Assembly: GCF_001677435.1 (NCBI RefSeq)
Contig: NZ_CP016268.1
Location: 1,849,001-1,913,000 of the forward strand
Length of the DNA: 64,000 bases
Source: Woeseia oceani
Lineage (GTDB): Bacteria > Pseudomonadota > Gammaproteobacteria > Steroidobacterales > Woeseiaceae
Direction: 5' to 3'
Of the stretch, positions 1-10,521 are shown one piece after another (positions within the stretch are counted from its first letter, which is position 1; the number at the start of each line of letters is the position of its first letter). The notes under the pieces were generated by a model. It had not been told where the DNA came from, made no database searches, and worked only from the letters and a program-made list of their open reading frames with translations. Both the position numbers and the translations under genes were made by a program.

Positions 1-41
1 CGCAATCCCTGCGCCAACGTTGTTGTGCTGACTTTATTCAA
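1..41 (-). CDS. Possible start of gspD (type II secretion secretin), cut by window edge
   Basis: An open frame begins at a TTG at 41-39, nine bases after the gspC stop, and runs out of the window on the minus strand. It reads L-N-K-V-S-T-T-T-L-A-Q-G-L. In type II secretion operons gspD usually follows gspC directly, so the start of the secretin signal peptide is expected here. Only 13 codons are visible, no good ribosome site is seen and no secretin motif is reached, so the call rests on position. Confidence 0.3.
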   Translation of the reverse strand, partial: MNKVSTTTLAQGL

Positions 42-49
42 ACTGGTCC

Positions 50-982
50 CTATTGATTGTCGAGTTGTAGCTGATTGGTATTCAGTACCAGCGTTTGCGG
101 CTGGCCATTGCGTTCAACAGTGACTGAAACCTGTTCAGCGGTACCCAAATTCTGAAATATTTGCATGGCTTGTTGCGGATCCGTCAGAGCAGCGCCGTCG
201 ATATCTTTGATCAGGTCACCCGGTCTCAGGCCAAGGGCGGCAAACTGCCGCCGGTCGCGGCCAGGGTACACACGATAGCCCTGTTGCTGGCCATTGACGA
301 AATACGGTGTTGGACGGATGACGTCAGCCAGCTTGGTAACGTTCTGTGCAACGATATTCTGAATGCTGTCTGAGGCGTCTTCAGTGACCGCTGCGCGGTT
401 AACCGCCGAGACGTTGCGGCGACTGCGTGGCGTACTTTCAGGAAACTCTTTGGGCAACTTCAGAACTTCAAGTGCGCCGCTGCGGCTGAGAACGACGCGG
501 TCGGTATAAACGGCATGCAAGGTCGCACCGGGCGCCACCGTATCGCGAATACTGTAGATTTTCTCGTCGTTGCGGTTGTCGGCGATGATGGCGATGGAAT
601 TGGCGCTGTCAGCGGCGGCAATGGTGCCTTTCAGAATGAGACTGAGGTTGGTTTCGGCCAGGTCTTCAACAGGTTGTGTCTCAACCTGCTGGACTGGCGC
701 CTGCTCCGCGTTCGCTTCGCCGAACAGGTGGCTTGCCGCGATAAGCTGAACGTCCGCAGACTGGGCGCTTCTGGCGCTGTTAACGGCTGCCGTGGCTGGG
801 GCCGTTATCGGGTCGCCTGCGGCCGGGGCGGGCACCAGTAGCCATGTCAGGCGGGCCAATTGCCAGCCAAATACGATGATCAGGACCAATGTGAGCCAAC
901 GCGGCAACTCCCGCGATACCATCGCCAACAGGCGTTCGCTGTCTAAGTTGCTGAAATCCGACCACTTTGCGTTCAATGTCAT
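50..982 (-). CDS. gspC: Type II secretion system inner-membrane protein GspC
   Basis: The 310-residue product fits GspC (PulC/OutC), the inner-membrane clamp that links the assembly platform to the GspD secretin. A short cytoplasmic N-terminus is followed by one membrane helix near residues 27-50 (LPRWLTLVLIIVFGWQLARL). A periplasmic homology region spans about 75-175 with the typical core L-S-L-I-L-K-G-T-I-A around 115-125. The C-terminal third (about 215-300) is a PDZ domain, with P-Y-F-V-N-G, G-Y-R-V-Y-P-G and L-G-L-R-P-G-D-L-I-K-D-I-D-G. Length is normal for the family. The gene is divergent from clpS and is followed within a few bases by what is probably gspD. Confidence 0.9.
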   Translation of the reverse strand: MTLNAKWSDFSNLDSERLLAMVSRELPRWLTLVLIIVFGWQLARLTWLLVPAPAAGDPITAPATAAVNSARSAQSADVQLIAASHLFGEANAEQAPVQQVETQPVEDLAETNLSLILKGTIAAADSANSIAIIADNRNDEKIYSIRDTVAPGATLHAVYTDRVVLSRSGALEVLKLPKEFPESTPRSRRNVSAVNRAAVTEDASDSIQNIVAQNVTKLADVIRPTPYFVNGQQQGYRVYPGRDRRQFAALGLRPGDLIKDIDGAALTDPQQAMQIFQNLGTAEQVSVTVERNGQPQTLVLNTNQLQLDNQ

Positions 983-1313
983 AACCGGTATCGGTGCCTC
1001 GGGGCGCTGTGTTCCAGAAGGTGGGGTGCGTTTGCCTCCCGGATATAAACGCAGCTGGGTGATGATACGGTTTAAAACCAGCCGCTAACAAGTCCGCGTC
1101 CAAAAAAACCTATATGGGGCAAGTATCTATCGCCATTTGTTGAGGCCATTGTAAGAAGCTGGGCCTCGCCGGTGGCAGGTGACCAATGCCAAATAATGCG
1201 AACCAGGGTTTAAGTACGCGGGGAACGGCCCATATATAATGCAGTCAGATTGCCGGGTCATGAAAAACGACCCGGGCAGCCAATTAATCACTCAACAATG
1301 AAGTCCGCACGAT
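983..1313. promoter_or_regulatory. Divergent intergenic region gspC / clpS with candidate clpS promoter and leader hairpin
   Basis: No protein gene is convincing in these 331 bases. On the plus strand TATAAT at 1235-1240 is a good -10 box for clpS, but no matching -35 box is seen at the right distance. Further down, GCCGGGTC (1252-1259) can pair with GACCCGGGC (1269-1277), leaving one bulged G and a short A-rich loop. This puts a strong stem in the clpS leader about 37 bases before its start codon. There is no T-run, so it is not an obvious terminator. The gspC promoter must also lie here but I could not pick it out. Confidence 0.45.
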
Positions 1314-1643
1314 ATGTCTACCGAGAACAACGATCCTTCACCGCAGCACGACGATGACCTGGCTGTAGAAGAGTCGCGGCCAGAGGTCAAGCAGCCACCG
1401 TTGTACCGTGTCTTGCTGCTGAATGATGACTATACACCGATGCAATTCGTTGTTGGTGTTCTGGAGTCGGTATTCAGGATGGAACGGACGGCGGCGACAC
1501 GGGTCATGTTAGAAGTACACACAAAAGGTCAGGGTGTTTGCGGTGTCTTTACTTACGAAATTGCCGAGACCAAAGTTGCGCAGGTAACGAGCATTGCGCA
1601 GCAGCAGCAGCATCCTTTGTTGTGTACGATGGAAGAGGTTTGA
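1314..1643 (+). CDS. clpS: ATP-dependent Clp protease adaptor ClpS
   Basis: The 109-residue product is ClpS, the N-end-rule adaptor that delivers substrates with bulky N-terminal residues to ClpAP. The first 25 residues are an acidic flexible extension. The folded core starts at [16 protein letters not shown], whose N-D-D forms the pocket for the substrate alpha-amino group, and E-V-H-T-K-G supplies the conserved pocket histidine. The core ends with H-P-L-L-C-T-M-E-E. The gene lies 43 bases ahead of clpA on the same strand, the usual arrangement in proteobacteria. With aat also in this window (4338-5081), both the tagging and the recognition sides of the Leu/N-degron pathway are near each other. 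Confidence 0.96.
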   Translation: MSTENNDPSPQHDDDLAVEESRPEVKQPPLYRVLLLNDDYTPMQFVVGVLESVFRMERTAATRVMLEVHTKGQGVCGVFTYEIAETKVAQVTSIAQQQQHPLLCTMEEV

Positions 1644-1686
1644 TTTTTTCCGAGCTTGGGCGCTCGAACTGAACGGGTAAAACACA

Positions 1687-3966
1687 ATGCTTAGCAGTGA
1701 ACTGGAGTTCTGCCTCAACGAAGCGTTTCAAAACGCGCGTGACAAGCGGCACGAATTCATGACCGTCGAACATTTGCTTCTGGCATTGCTCGATATTCCG
1801 CGTGTGCACGAGATTCTTAAAGCATGCGATTCCAACATCACCGATTTACGTCGGCAATTGACGGATTTTATCGATGAAGCGACGCCACGCATGGATGGCG
1901 ACGATGAGAATGACGTGCAACCCACACTGGGTTTCCAGCGGGTGCTGCAACGCGCAGTTTTCCACGTGCAGTCGAGCGGTAAGAAAGAAGTAACTGGCAG
2001 TAACGTTCTGGTTGCCATTTTCAGCGAAAAACAGTCGCAGGCTGTGTACTTTCTTGCATTGCAGAATATCTCCCGACTGGACGTGGTTAATTACATCTCG
2101 CACGGCATGCCGAGCGTCCCAGGCGAGGGCAGCGCTGATCAGCAAGAAGCACCGTCTGTCGACGGTGAGGCGGAATCGGAATCCAGCGCCCTGGACAAGT
2201 ACGCCACCAATCTCAATCAGCGGGCAATTGATGGCAAGATCGACCCATTGATCGGCCGCGACCTTGAGATCGAGCGGACCGTGCAGATTCTGTGCCGCCG
2301 GCGCAAAAACAACCCGCTTTACGTGGGCGATGCCGGCGTAGGCAAGACGGCGTTGGCGGAAGGCCTGGCGCGGATGATCACGGAAGAGCGTGTCCCCGAA
2401 ATTCTGCGAGACAGCACGATTTATGCGCTGGATCTGGGCACGTTGATTGCCGGCACCAAATACCGCGGTGACTTTGAGAAGAGACTGAAAGCGGTACTGT
2501 CCGAGATCAAGCAGGACCCGGGTGCAATACTCTTTATCGATGAAATTCACACAGTGATTGGCGCGGGCGCTGCTTCTGGCGGTGTCATGGACGCGTCCAA
2601 CCTGATCAAACCCGTGCTCGCGAACGGCGAACTTCGTTGCATCGGTTCGACCACCTATGCCGAGTACCGCGGGATCTTTGAAAAGGACCACGCATTGGCC
2701 CGGCGTTTTCAAAAAATCGATGTGCCGGAACCGAGCATCGAAGAAACGGTTGCGATTCTGCACGGTCTGAAATCGCGCTTCGAAGAACATCACGGTGTGA
2801 ACTACCAGGATTCCGCGTTGCGCGTGGCCGCTGAGCTGGCCGCGAAACACATTAACGACCGTCAGTTGCCGGACAAAGCCATCGATGTGATTGATGAAGC
2901 AGGCGCGCATTTGCGCTTGCAGCCGGAAGAAAGCCGCGAGAGCGAAGTGACGGTCACGCTGGTCGAAAATATTGTGGCCAAAATGGCGCGAATTCCCGCG
3001 AAGAGCGTATCGGCGTCTGACAAGGATGCCTTGCGTACGCTGGAGCGGGATTTGAAATTGTCGATCTTTGGTCAGGACCAGGCCATCGACGCACTCAGCT
3101 CGGCGATCAAAATGTCGCGCTCGGGTCTGGGTGAAGAGGAAAAGCCGATCGGTTCCTTCCTGTTCGCCGGCCCGACGGGCGTCGGCAAGACCGAGGTTAC
3201 TCGCCAACTGGCGATGATACTGGGCGTCGAACTCATCCGTTTCGACATGTCCGAGTACATGGAGCGGCACACGGTTTCGCGTCTTATCGGCGCGCCGCCA
3301 GGCTACGTCGGTTTTGATCAGGGTGGCTTGCTGACCGAGGCGGTCAACAAGAACCCGCACGCGGTTGTGTTGCTGGACGAAATTGAAAAGGCGCACCCGG
3401 AGGTTTTCAATCTGCTCCTGCAGGTAATGGATCACGGTACGTTGACCGATAACAACGGACGCAAAGCGGATTTCCGCAATGTCGTGCTGGTCATGACAAC
3501 CAATGCCGGCGCGCAGGAAATGAGCAGGCGTGCCATGGGCTTTGCGCCGCAGGATCATTCATCCGATGGTTCGGAGATCATCAGCAAGGCCTTCAGTCCC
3601 GAGTTTCGCAACCGGCTGGATGCCATCATCCAGTTTGCTGCGCTTGATGCCCGTTCGATCAATCGGGTGGTCGACAAGCTGGTCGTCGAACTGGAAGCGA
3701 AACTGGGCGCAAACAACGTAACCCTGGAACTGGACGATGCGGCGCGGGCCTGGATTGCCGAGCGCGGTTATGACCCGAAAATGGGTGCGCGACCAATGGC
3801 GCGGGTTATCCAGGAACACATAAAACGGCCATTGGCCGAAGAGCTCTTGTTTGGCTCATTGGCGGACGGAGGCCATGTGCGGGTAGCCGTCGATGCGGAC
3901 AAACTGGTCTTGAAAGCTGAGCCGGCACGGCGCGAACTGGAGCATCTGCCGGAAGCGGATACTTGA
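1687..3966 (+). CDS. clpA: ATP-dependent Clp protease ATP-binding subunit ClpA
   Basis: The 759-residue product is the hexameric AAA+ unfoldase of ClpAP. It has two Clp_N repeats in residues 1-145, then an acidic linker. AAA module D1 has Walker A G-D-A-G-V-G-K-T and Walker B L-F-I-D-E-I-H; module D2 has G-P-T-G-V-G-K-T and L-L-D-E-I-E-K-A-H. There is no ClpB-type middle coiled-coil domain, which separates it from ClpB. The loop that docks on ClpP, I-G-L in E. coli, reads M-G-F here (S-R-R-A-M-G-F). The gene follows clpS closely and ends 74 bases before the opposing infA, with a hairpin between them. Confidence 0.97.
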   Translation: MLSSELEFCLNEAFQNARDKRHEFMTVEHLLLALLDIPRVHEILKACDSNITDLRRQLTDFIDEATPRMDGDDENDVQPTLGFQRVLQRAVFHVQSSGKKEVTGSNVLVAIFSEKQSQAVYFLALQNISRLDVVNYISHGMPSVPGEGSADQQEAPSVDGEAESESSALDKYATNLNQRAIDGKIDPLIGRDLEIERTVQILCRRRKNNPLYVGDAGVGKTALAEGLARMITEERVPEILRDSTIYALDLGTLIAGTKYRGDFEKRLKAVLSEIKQDPGAILFIDEIHTVIGAGAASGGVMDASNLIKPVLANGELRCIGSTTYAEYRGIFEKDHALARRFQKIDVPEPSIEETVAILHGLKSRFEEHHGVNYQDSALRVAAELAAKHINDRQLPDKAIDVIDEAGAHLRLQPEESRESEVTVTLVENIVAKMARIPAKSVSASDKDALRTLERDLKLSIFGQDQAIDALSSAIKMSRSGLGEEEKPIGSFLFAGPTGVGKTEVTRQLAMILGVELIRFDMSEYMERHTVSRLIGAPPGYVGFDQGGLLTEAVNKNPHAVVLLDEIEKAHPEVFNLLLQVMDHGTLTDNNGRKADFRNVVLVMTTNAGAQEMSRRAMGFAPQDHSSDGSEIISKAFSPEFRNRLDAIIQFAALDARSINRVVDKLVVELEAKLGANNVTLELDDAARAWIAERGYDPKMGARPMARVIQEHIKRPLAEELLFGSLADGGHVRVAVDADKLVLKAEPARRELEHLPEADT

Positions 3967-4011
3967 GTGGCGTAAGGTAAGGGGGCGCAGACTCAGGGGG
4001 CCTGCTGATTA

Positions 4012-4035
4012 AGAGCTCGGCGAATGCCGGGCTCT
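4012..4035. terminator. Hairpin between convergent clpA and infA
   Basis: AGAGCTCGGC (4012-4021), loop GAAT, and GCCGGGCTCT (4026-4035) form a ten-pair stem with one G-T wobble. It lies in the 73-base gap between the ends of clpA and infA. T-runs on both sides are poor, so it may act as a shared transcript end by structure rather than as a textbook terminator. Confidence 0.6.
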
Positions 4036-4039
4036 ATTA

Positions 4040-4258
4040 CTATCGGCCGCGGTAGACGATCCGGCCTTTGCTAAGGTCGTACGGGGTCAATTCCACGGTC
4101 ACTTTGTCGCCGGTCAGAATGCGGATGTAGTTTTTTCGCATCTTGCCGGAAATGTGCGCGGTTACGATGTGGCCGTTCTGCAGCTCAACACGAAAAGTCG
4201 TATTGGGCAGCGTCTCGGTCACAACGCCTTCCATCTGAAGTGCTTCTTCCTTCGCCAA
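4040..4258 (-). CDS. infA: Translation initiation factor IF-1
   Basis: The 72-residue product is IF-1, a one-domain OB-fold (S1-type) protein that sits in the ribosomal A site during initiation. Residues run [18 protein letters not shown] through [17 protein letters not shown] to the conserved end [10 protein letters not shown] chose the TTG at 4258-4256 because it gives exactly the family length. The frame stays open upstream to an ATG at 4291 (82 residues) and a TTG at 4318 (92 residues), neither with a clear ribosome site. It is the last gene of the trxB-acyltransferase-aat-infA unit. Confidence 0.95.
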   Translation of the reverse strand: MAKEEALQMEGVVTETLPNTTFRVELQNGHIVTAHISGKMRKNYIRILTGDKVTVELTPYDLSKGRIVYRGR

Positions 4259-4337
4259 GTTCTGTGTCTCTGGTAATTCGGGCTCGCGCATTGTGCAGAA
4301 ACGTCGCCGCCATTGCAATGCGGCATCTGCGGCGTTT

Positions 4338-5081
4338 TCAGGGCGAAATCAGATCGGTAGCGGCAATCGGGGTGTTTGGCAGGGCATCCAGGGCGGTGCG
4401 TGGCTCACAGGCAACATCCAGCAGGGCGCGAAACTCCCGGCGGGCCACGGTCTCGGCTCCCAGGGTGAGCAGGTGTCTGGAAACAACCTGACAGTCGATA
4501 ACGGCGAAAGCCCGGCGTTCCAGTTCACGGCAAAGCGTGAGCATGGCAACTTTGGACGCATTGCTTTCCCGGCTAAACATCGATTCGCCGAAAAATACCC
4601 GCCCGATCGCCAGGCCGTAGATACCGCCAACCAATGCAGCGCCGTTCCAAACCTCAACGGAATGCGCCCAGCCCATGTCGTGCAACGCCTGATAAGCAAG
4701 TGCCATGTCCTCGGTGATCCAGGTGCCGCGCTGACCCATGCGTTGGCCGGCGCAACCGGCCACAACGTCCGCAAACGCGGAATTGAAGCGAATCTCGAAG
4801 GGGCAGGTTTGCAGCCAGCGGCGAAATCGGCGGGCTACGTGGTAATTGCCGGGCCGCAGGATGCAACGAGGGTCGGGGGACCACCAGAGAATCGGCTGCT
4901 GTTCGTCGTACCAGGGGAAAATACCGTGGCGGTAAGCGTAAAGAATTCGCTCGCCAGACAGGTCGCCGCCGGCCGCCAACAAGCCATCGGGTTCTTTGCA
5001 CGCGCTTTCAATATCGGGGAATGCATCAACCGGATCATCCGCAGCGAGCCAGCGGATACCTGGAGCGCCGCGTTCGCTCAC
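4338..5081 (-). CDS. aat: Leucyl/phenylalanyl-tRNA-protein transferase
   Basis: The 247-residue product moves Leu or Phe from aminoacyl-tRNA to proteins with N-terminal Arg or Lys, marking them for ClpS/ClpAP. Family signatures are clear: [34 protein letters not shown], and [19 protein letters not shown] with the downstream A-S-K. Its start overlaps the stop of the upstream acyltransferase by four bases (ATGA), implying coupled translation. infA follows in the same direction. Confidence 0.96.
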   Translation of the reverse strand: MSERGAPGIRWLAADDPVDAFPDIESACKEPDGLLAAGGDLSGERILYAYRHGIFPWYDEQQPILWWSPDPRCILRPGNYHVARRFRRWLQTCPFEIRFNSAFADVVAGCAGQRMGQRGTWITEDMALAYQALHDMGWAHSVEVWNGAALVGGIYGLAIGRVFFGESMFSRESNASKVAMLTLCRELERRAFAVIDCQVVSRHLLTLGAETVARREFRALLDVACEPRTALDALPNTPIAATDLISP

Positions 5082-6229
5082 GGTGCTTCCTGGTCGGGTG
5101 AGCGACGGTAGGGGCTGTGCGCTTCGACGTCGTCAATGTAATTGTCGACGTGGGCCTGTTCCTGTTTCAGGTACTGGCCGACGGCGGCAAAAAACTCGTC
5201 GTGAGCCAGCCAGTGTGCCGACCAGGTATTGGTGGGCAAAAAGCCGCGGCTGACCTTGTGTTCGCCTTGCGTACCCGGTTCGAAACTTTGCAAGCCGTGT
5301 TCAATGCAGTAGTCGATGCCCTGGTAGTAACAAGTCTCGAAATGCAGTGCATCGTGCTGCCCGTCGCTGCCCCAATAGCGACCGTACAAAGTATCCGTGC
5401 TAACGAAGAAGACGGCCGCGGCGATGTGCTGCTCTTGCCGTTGTGCGAGTATGACCATGATATTGGCAGGCAGGCTGGCCGCTACCCGCATGAAAAAATC
5501 GAGATTGTAATAGGGCATACCGCCACGGTTCAGAAACGTACGACTGATCAATTCGTACACAGTTGCCCAAAGTTCTGCCGACATTTCATTGCCGTGCAGG
5601 CGTTGAAAGTAAATTCCCTGTTCGCTGACGGCGCGCCGGTCGCGGCGAACTTTCTTGCGTTTGCGGGAGCTGAATTGTGCGAGGAACTCATCGAAGCTCT
5701 GATAGTTGCGATTGCGCCAGTGAAACTGACAGTCTTTCCTCAGCTTCAAGCCGGCTTGTTGCAAGACCGGTAGTTCGTCCTCATGCGGAAATTGCACATG
5801 CAACGATGAGGCACCACGTTCTTTCGCGAGTGCGATCGCCCGGTCCAGCAAAGCCCGTGGCGCGGTATCAGCGAGATCCGCCTGGCAAAGCAATCGTGGA
5901 CTGCCCGCTGGCGTAAACGGTACCGCGGAAACGAGTTTCGGGTAATAGTCGAGACCAGCCTGGCTGTAGGCACGCGCCCACGCCCAATCAAACACAAACT
6001 CGCCAAAGGAGTGCATTTTCTCGTACAGCGGCATGGCGGCGAGCAGCTGGCCTTCATCGTCGCGCATGAGCAGGTGGCAAGGCTGCCAGCCCGTGGCGGG
6101 CGAGACGCATGCCGTTTCTTCTGCGGCGACCAGGAACGCGTGACGCAGGAACGGGTAGTCGTGACGGTTCAGTCGGTCCCATGCCGCAGCATCAACGTCC
6201 TGTAGTCGCGCGACAATCTCGATCGGCAT
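5078..6229 (-). CDS. GNAT-fold acyltransferase, DUF482/COG3146 family
   Basis: The 383-residue product matches in outline the COG3146/DUF482 'predicted N-acyltransferase' family, which has two GNAT-like halves related to peptidoglycan FemX-type enzymes. Visible family stretches are P-F-L-R-H-A-F-L-V-A-A-E-E near residue 27, F-V-F-D-W-A-W-A-R-A-Y near 78, F-S-S-R-K-R-K-K-V-R-R-D-R-R near 186, and L-Y-G-R-Y-W-G and H-F-E-T-C-Y-Y-Q-G-I-D-Y in the C-terminal half. No signal or membrane segment is seen. The substrate is unknown. It sits between trxB and aat and overlaps aat by four bases. Confidence 0.8.
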   Translation of the reverse strand: MPIEIVARLQDVDAAAWDRLNRHDYPFLRHAFLVAAEETACVSPATGWQPCHLLMRDDEGQLLAAMPLYEKMHSFGEFVFDWAWARAYSQAGLDYYPKLVSAVPFTPAGSPRLLCQADLADTAPRALLDRAIALAKERGASSLHVQFPHEDELPVLQQAGLKLRKDCQFHWRNRNYQSFDEFLAQFSSRKRKKVRRDRRAVSEQGIYFQRLHGNEMSAELWATVYELISRTFLNRGGMPYYNLDFFMRVAASLPANIMVILAQRQEQHIAAAVFFVSTDTLYGRYWGSDGQHDALHFETCYYQGIDYCIEHGLQSFEPGTQGEHKVSRGFLPTNTWSAHWLAHDEFFAAVGQYLKQEQAHVDNYIDDVEAHSPYRRSPDQEAP

Positions 6230-6264
6230 TATTGGACCTTCCGGCCGGGTGTCCGGCTCCCCGT

Positions 6265-7293
<1,029 letters not shown>

Positions 7294-7522
7294 TCAGATA
7301 AATGCGTTCGCTGCGGCGGGATTCAAGTCTGTTCGTGGAAACAGCACCGTGTGCTGCTGTGTCGCCAGTGTAGGCAAATGCGATACGGCGGGCAAAGTTG
7401 AGCGCGGAGGGCCGGCGTGGCGGGTCGCCCCTGATTACCCGGCGAGCCGTACAACGCGACCTCGCCACTCAGGTGTACTAGAATCAGGTCCTTGTCTTTG
7501 TTATATCGCAAATTACCTTAAT

Positions 7523-9841
7523 ATGGCACGACCCAGCCAAGCTGCCCGCTCGGACAGCGCACTCTCAGACCACGTCGTCCGCACGCTGCGCGAAGGCGCC
7601 CTCTATGTATTCGGGGCATTCGCACTGATTCTGTGGTTCGCACTGTTTACCTACGATCAGGCGGACCCGAGCCTCTGGCAAGCGAGCAGTGCGGACCAGG
7701 TGAGCAATGGTGTCGGCCGGGTCGGCGCCTATCTTGCTGATTTGCTGTTCACGCTGTTCGGGCGCCCGGGCTACCTGTTCACGGTCATGGTTTTTTACAT
7801 CGGCTGGATGATCTACCGGGAACAACGCACGAAACAGGAACTGACCCGCGCCGACGTTGCGCTGCGCGTTGCTGGCTTTCTGGCCACGCTGATTACCAGT
7901 TGTGGATTGGCCACGTTGCATTTCTCGTCATTGGACTTTCGCCAGTCCGCCGGCGGGATCGTCGGTCAGGTTGTCGGCAATGGACTCGAATCCGTAATGA
8001 AACTGTTGGGTGCCAGCACCTTGCTGTTTTTCCTCTGGATGGCCGCTATTTCACTGTTCCTCGGTGTGTCGTGGCTGAAGATCATGGACCGCATTGGTCG
8101 TGCTTGCCTTGATGGCTGGGACGCGGCCCGGGCGCGGGTAGGTGCCTTGCGGGACCGGGCAGAAGGCCGGCGCCAACAGGCAGCGCGGCAGGATGTTTTC
8201 AAGGCCGAACAGAAGCGCACCGCCAATCGCACACCGCCGCGTATCGAGCCGGTCATGCCCGCGGTAGAACCCAGTGAACGGGCGGAGAAGGAACGACAGG
8301 TGCCGCTGTTCGATCCGCCGGATGCCGGCGAACTGCCGCCGCTGTCGTTGCTGGATGACCCGGCACCGCAGAAAGCAGGGTATTCCAAGGAATCGCTGGA
8401 AGCGATGTCGCGCCTGGTCGAATTGAAGCTGAAAGATTTCGGAATTCAGGTCGAGGTTATTTCCGTCTCGCCGGGCCCGATCATCACCCGCTTTGAACTG
8501 GACCCGGCCCCCGGCGTGAAATCCAGCCAGATATCAAATCTGGCAAAAGACCTTGCCCGCTCACTGTCAGTCGTCAGCGTTCGGGTGGTCGAAGTCATAC
8601 CAGGCAAGTCCTATATCGGGCTGGAAATACCGAATGAGACCCGGGAAATCGTTTCGTTGGGCGAGATCCTGAAATCCAAGGCTTACGACGATATGGCCTC
8701 GCCCTTGACGCTGGCGCTCGGCAAGGACATCGCCGGTCATTCAGTTGTCGCGGATCTGTCGCGCATGCCGCACTTGCTGATCGCGGGCACGACGGGCGCC
8801 GGTAAGTCGGTAGCGATCAACGCCATGGTCTTGAGCCTGCTGTACAAGGCGCAGCCGGAGCACGTGCGACTCATCATGGTCGACCCGAAGATGCTCGAGC
8901 TGTCGGTTTACGAAGGTATTCCGCATTTGCTCACGCCCGTCGTAACCGACATGAAAGAAGCCGCGAACGCGCTGCGTTGGTGCGTGGTCGAAATGGATCG
9001 ACGTTATCGCCTGATGGCGGCGCTCGGTGTGCGCAACATTGGTGGCTACAACCGCAAGGTGAAAGATGCGATCGCAGCGGGCAAGCCGATCAAGGACCCT
9101 ACGATCATGCCACCGCGGCTCGAGGATGACGAAAAGGTCTGGGAGCATCCGACGCTGACGCCGCTGCCGTTTATCGTCATCATCATTGACGAGCTGGCTG
9201 ACATGATGATGGTTGTCGGCAAGAAGGTGGAAGAGCTGATTGCCCGGCTTGCACAGAAAGCGCGCGCTTCCGGCATCCACATGTTGCTGGCGACACAGCG
9301 TCCGTCCGTTGATGTGATCACCGGTTTGATCAAAGCGAACATTCCGTCGCGTATCGCCTTCCAGGTGTCGGCGAAGGTGGACTCACGCACGATTCTTGAC
9401 CAAATGGGTGCAGAGCATTTGCTGGGGCACGGTGACATGCTGTATCTGCCGCCCGGTACCTCATTGCCGACCCGGGTCCACGGCGCATTTGTAGCCGATC
9501 ACGAAGTGCATGCAGTCGTGAAGCATCTGAAGAAAAGTGGTCAACCGCGCTATATCGATGAAATTCTTGAAGGCCCATCAGGTCAAAGTGCAGGACTGGC
9601 TGGTATCGACGGGATGTCAGGCGATGCCAGTGATGGCGAACAGGACGCACTTTACGATCAGGCGGTACAAATCGTTATGGAAACCCGCAAGGCCTCAATA
9701 TCCGGCGTACAACGTCGACTGAAGATCGGTTACAACCGCGCGGCGCGCATGGTGGAAACCATGGAGCAGGCCGGCCTGGTTGGCCCGCTGCAATCCAACG
9801 GTACCCGGGAAATCCTGGTGCCGCCGGCCTCGAAAGAGTGA
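7523..9841 (+). CDS. ftsK: DNA translocase FtsK
   Basis: The 772-residue product is the septal DNA motor that clears and resolves chromosomes at division. The N-terminus has about four membrane helices (first near residues 25-45). A short charged linker (about 185-270) replaces the very long linker of E. coli. The RecA-like motor has Walker A G-T-T-G-A-G-K-S and Walker [10 protein letters not shown]. The C-terminal winged-helix gamma domain ([17 protein letters not shown]) reads polar KOPS sites. The ATG at 7523 is chosen because the membrane domain then starts where it should; the frame is open for 104 codons upstream. No good ribosome site is visible. Confidence 0.95.
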   Translation: MARPSQAARSDSALSDHVVRTLREGALYVFGAFALILWFALFTYDQADPSLWQASSADQVSNGVGRVGAYLADLLFTLFGRPGYLFTVMVFYIGWMIYREQRTKQELTRADVALRVAGFLATLITSCGLATLHFSSLDFRQSAGGIVGQVVGNGLESVMKLLGASTLLFFLWMAAISLFLGVSWLKIMDRIGRACLDGWDAARARVGALRDRAEGRRQQAARQDVFKAEQKRTANRTPPRIEPVMPAVEPSERAEKERQVPLFDPPDAGELPPLSLLDDPAPQKAGYSKESLEAMSRLVELKLKDFGIQVEVISVSPGPIITRFELDPAPGVKSSQISNLAKDLARSLSVVSVRVVEVIPGKSYIGLEIPNETREIVSLGEILKSKAYDDMASPLTLALGKDIAGHSVVADLSRMPHLLIAGTTGAGKSVAINAMVLSLLYKAQPEHVRLIMVDPKMLELSVYEGIPHLLTPVVTDMKEAANALRWCVVEMDRRYRLMAALGVRNIGGYNRKVKDAIAAGKPIKDPTIMPPRLEDDEKVWEHPTLTPLPFIVIIIDELADMMMVVGKKVEELIARLAQKARASGIHMLLATQRPSVDVITGLIKANIPSRIAFQVSAKVDSRTILDQMGAEHLLGHGDMLYLPPGTSLPTRVHGAFVADHEVHAVVKHLKKSGQPRYIDEILEGPSGQSAGLAGIDGMSGDASDGEQDALYDQAVQIVMETRKASISGVQRRLKIGYNRAARMVETMEQAGLVGPLQSNGTREILVPPASKE

Positions 9842-10521
9842 TGGCGCGGCTTATGCACGAACTGAACACGGTGTTTCGGACACTGCTCTGTAGCGCGCTA
9901 TGCATGGTGCCAGCGACATCGTTCGCCGCTGAGGCAGTGGGTGGAGAAGCGCTGCTGCGGCATTTCGTCGAAGACATGCAGACGCTTTCCGCCACGTTCG
10001 AGCAAACTCTGGTCGATGCGGATGACAATGTCGTGGAAGAATCCGAGGGCACAGTCCAACTCAGTCGTCCCGGGCGTTTTCGCTGGACGTATACCGCGCC
10101 GTACGAGCAACTGCTGGTTGCTGACGGACTGAACGTATGGAGCTACGACGCCGATTTGGCGCAAGTAACGGTAAAGCCGCAGGCTGAGGTGCTCAGCAAT
10201 ACGCCAGCGGTGCTGCTGGGCGGCGGTGGTGATGTTTTCGAAGACTTCACGCTGGATGAAAGCTTCACTGATCGCGGTGTTGATTGGTTGCGGCTGACCC
10301 CGGCCAATAGCGATGGCGGTTTCGAGAGCGTCGATCTCGGTTTTCAGGACGGCATCCTGTCGCGAATGATTTTTCTCGATGCCTTGGGGCAAAGCACGCT
10401 GATAGCCTTGTTCAATGTCACGGTTAACGAACCTGTTGCCAATAACATGTTCACGTTTGAGGTGCCGGATGACGTTGACCTTGTCGGTGAACCTTTGACT
10501 ACGACCATCGCCGACGAATAG
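9841..10521 (+). CDS. lolA: Outer-membrane lipoprotein carrier protein LolA
   Basis: The 226-residue periplasmic chaperone carries lipoproteins from LolCDE to LolB. A signal peptide is visible (hydrophobic TLLCSALCMVPATSFA, cleavage probably after A-T-S-F-A). The mature protein has the LolA pattern L-L-R-H-F-V-E-D-M-Q-T-L-S-A-T-F-E-Q, then G-R-F-R-W-T-Y-T-A-P-Y-E-Q-L-L-V-A-D-G and V-W-S-Y-D-A-D-L. Its ATG overlaps the ftsK stop by one base, with GAAAGAG in front. ftsK-lolA-rarA-serS is a familiar gammaproteobacterial order. The many lipoproteins in this window would be its clients. Confidence 0.94.
   Translation: MARLMHELNTVFRTLLCSALCMVPATSFAAEAVGGEALLRHFVEDMQTLSATFEQTLVDADDNVVEESEGTVQLSRPGRFRWTYTAPYEQLLVADGLNVWSYDADLAQVTVKPQAEVLSNTPAVLLGGGGDVFEDFTLDESFTDRGVDWLRLTPANSDGGFESVDLGFQDGILSRMIFLDALGQSTLIALFNVTVNEPVANNMFTFEVPDDVDLVGEPLTTTIADE

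Noticed and set aside
1650-1665. CGAGC/GCTCG hairpin between clpS and clpA as a terminator
   Set aside because: The T-run lies before the stem, not after it, on the plus strand, and the minus strand has an A-run; clpS-clpA co-transcription is expected.
1846-3558. Long minus-strand open frame (570 codons) across clpA
   Set aside because: It is the shadow of a well-conserved clpA; its translation shows no recognisable motif.
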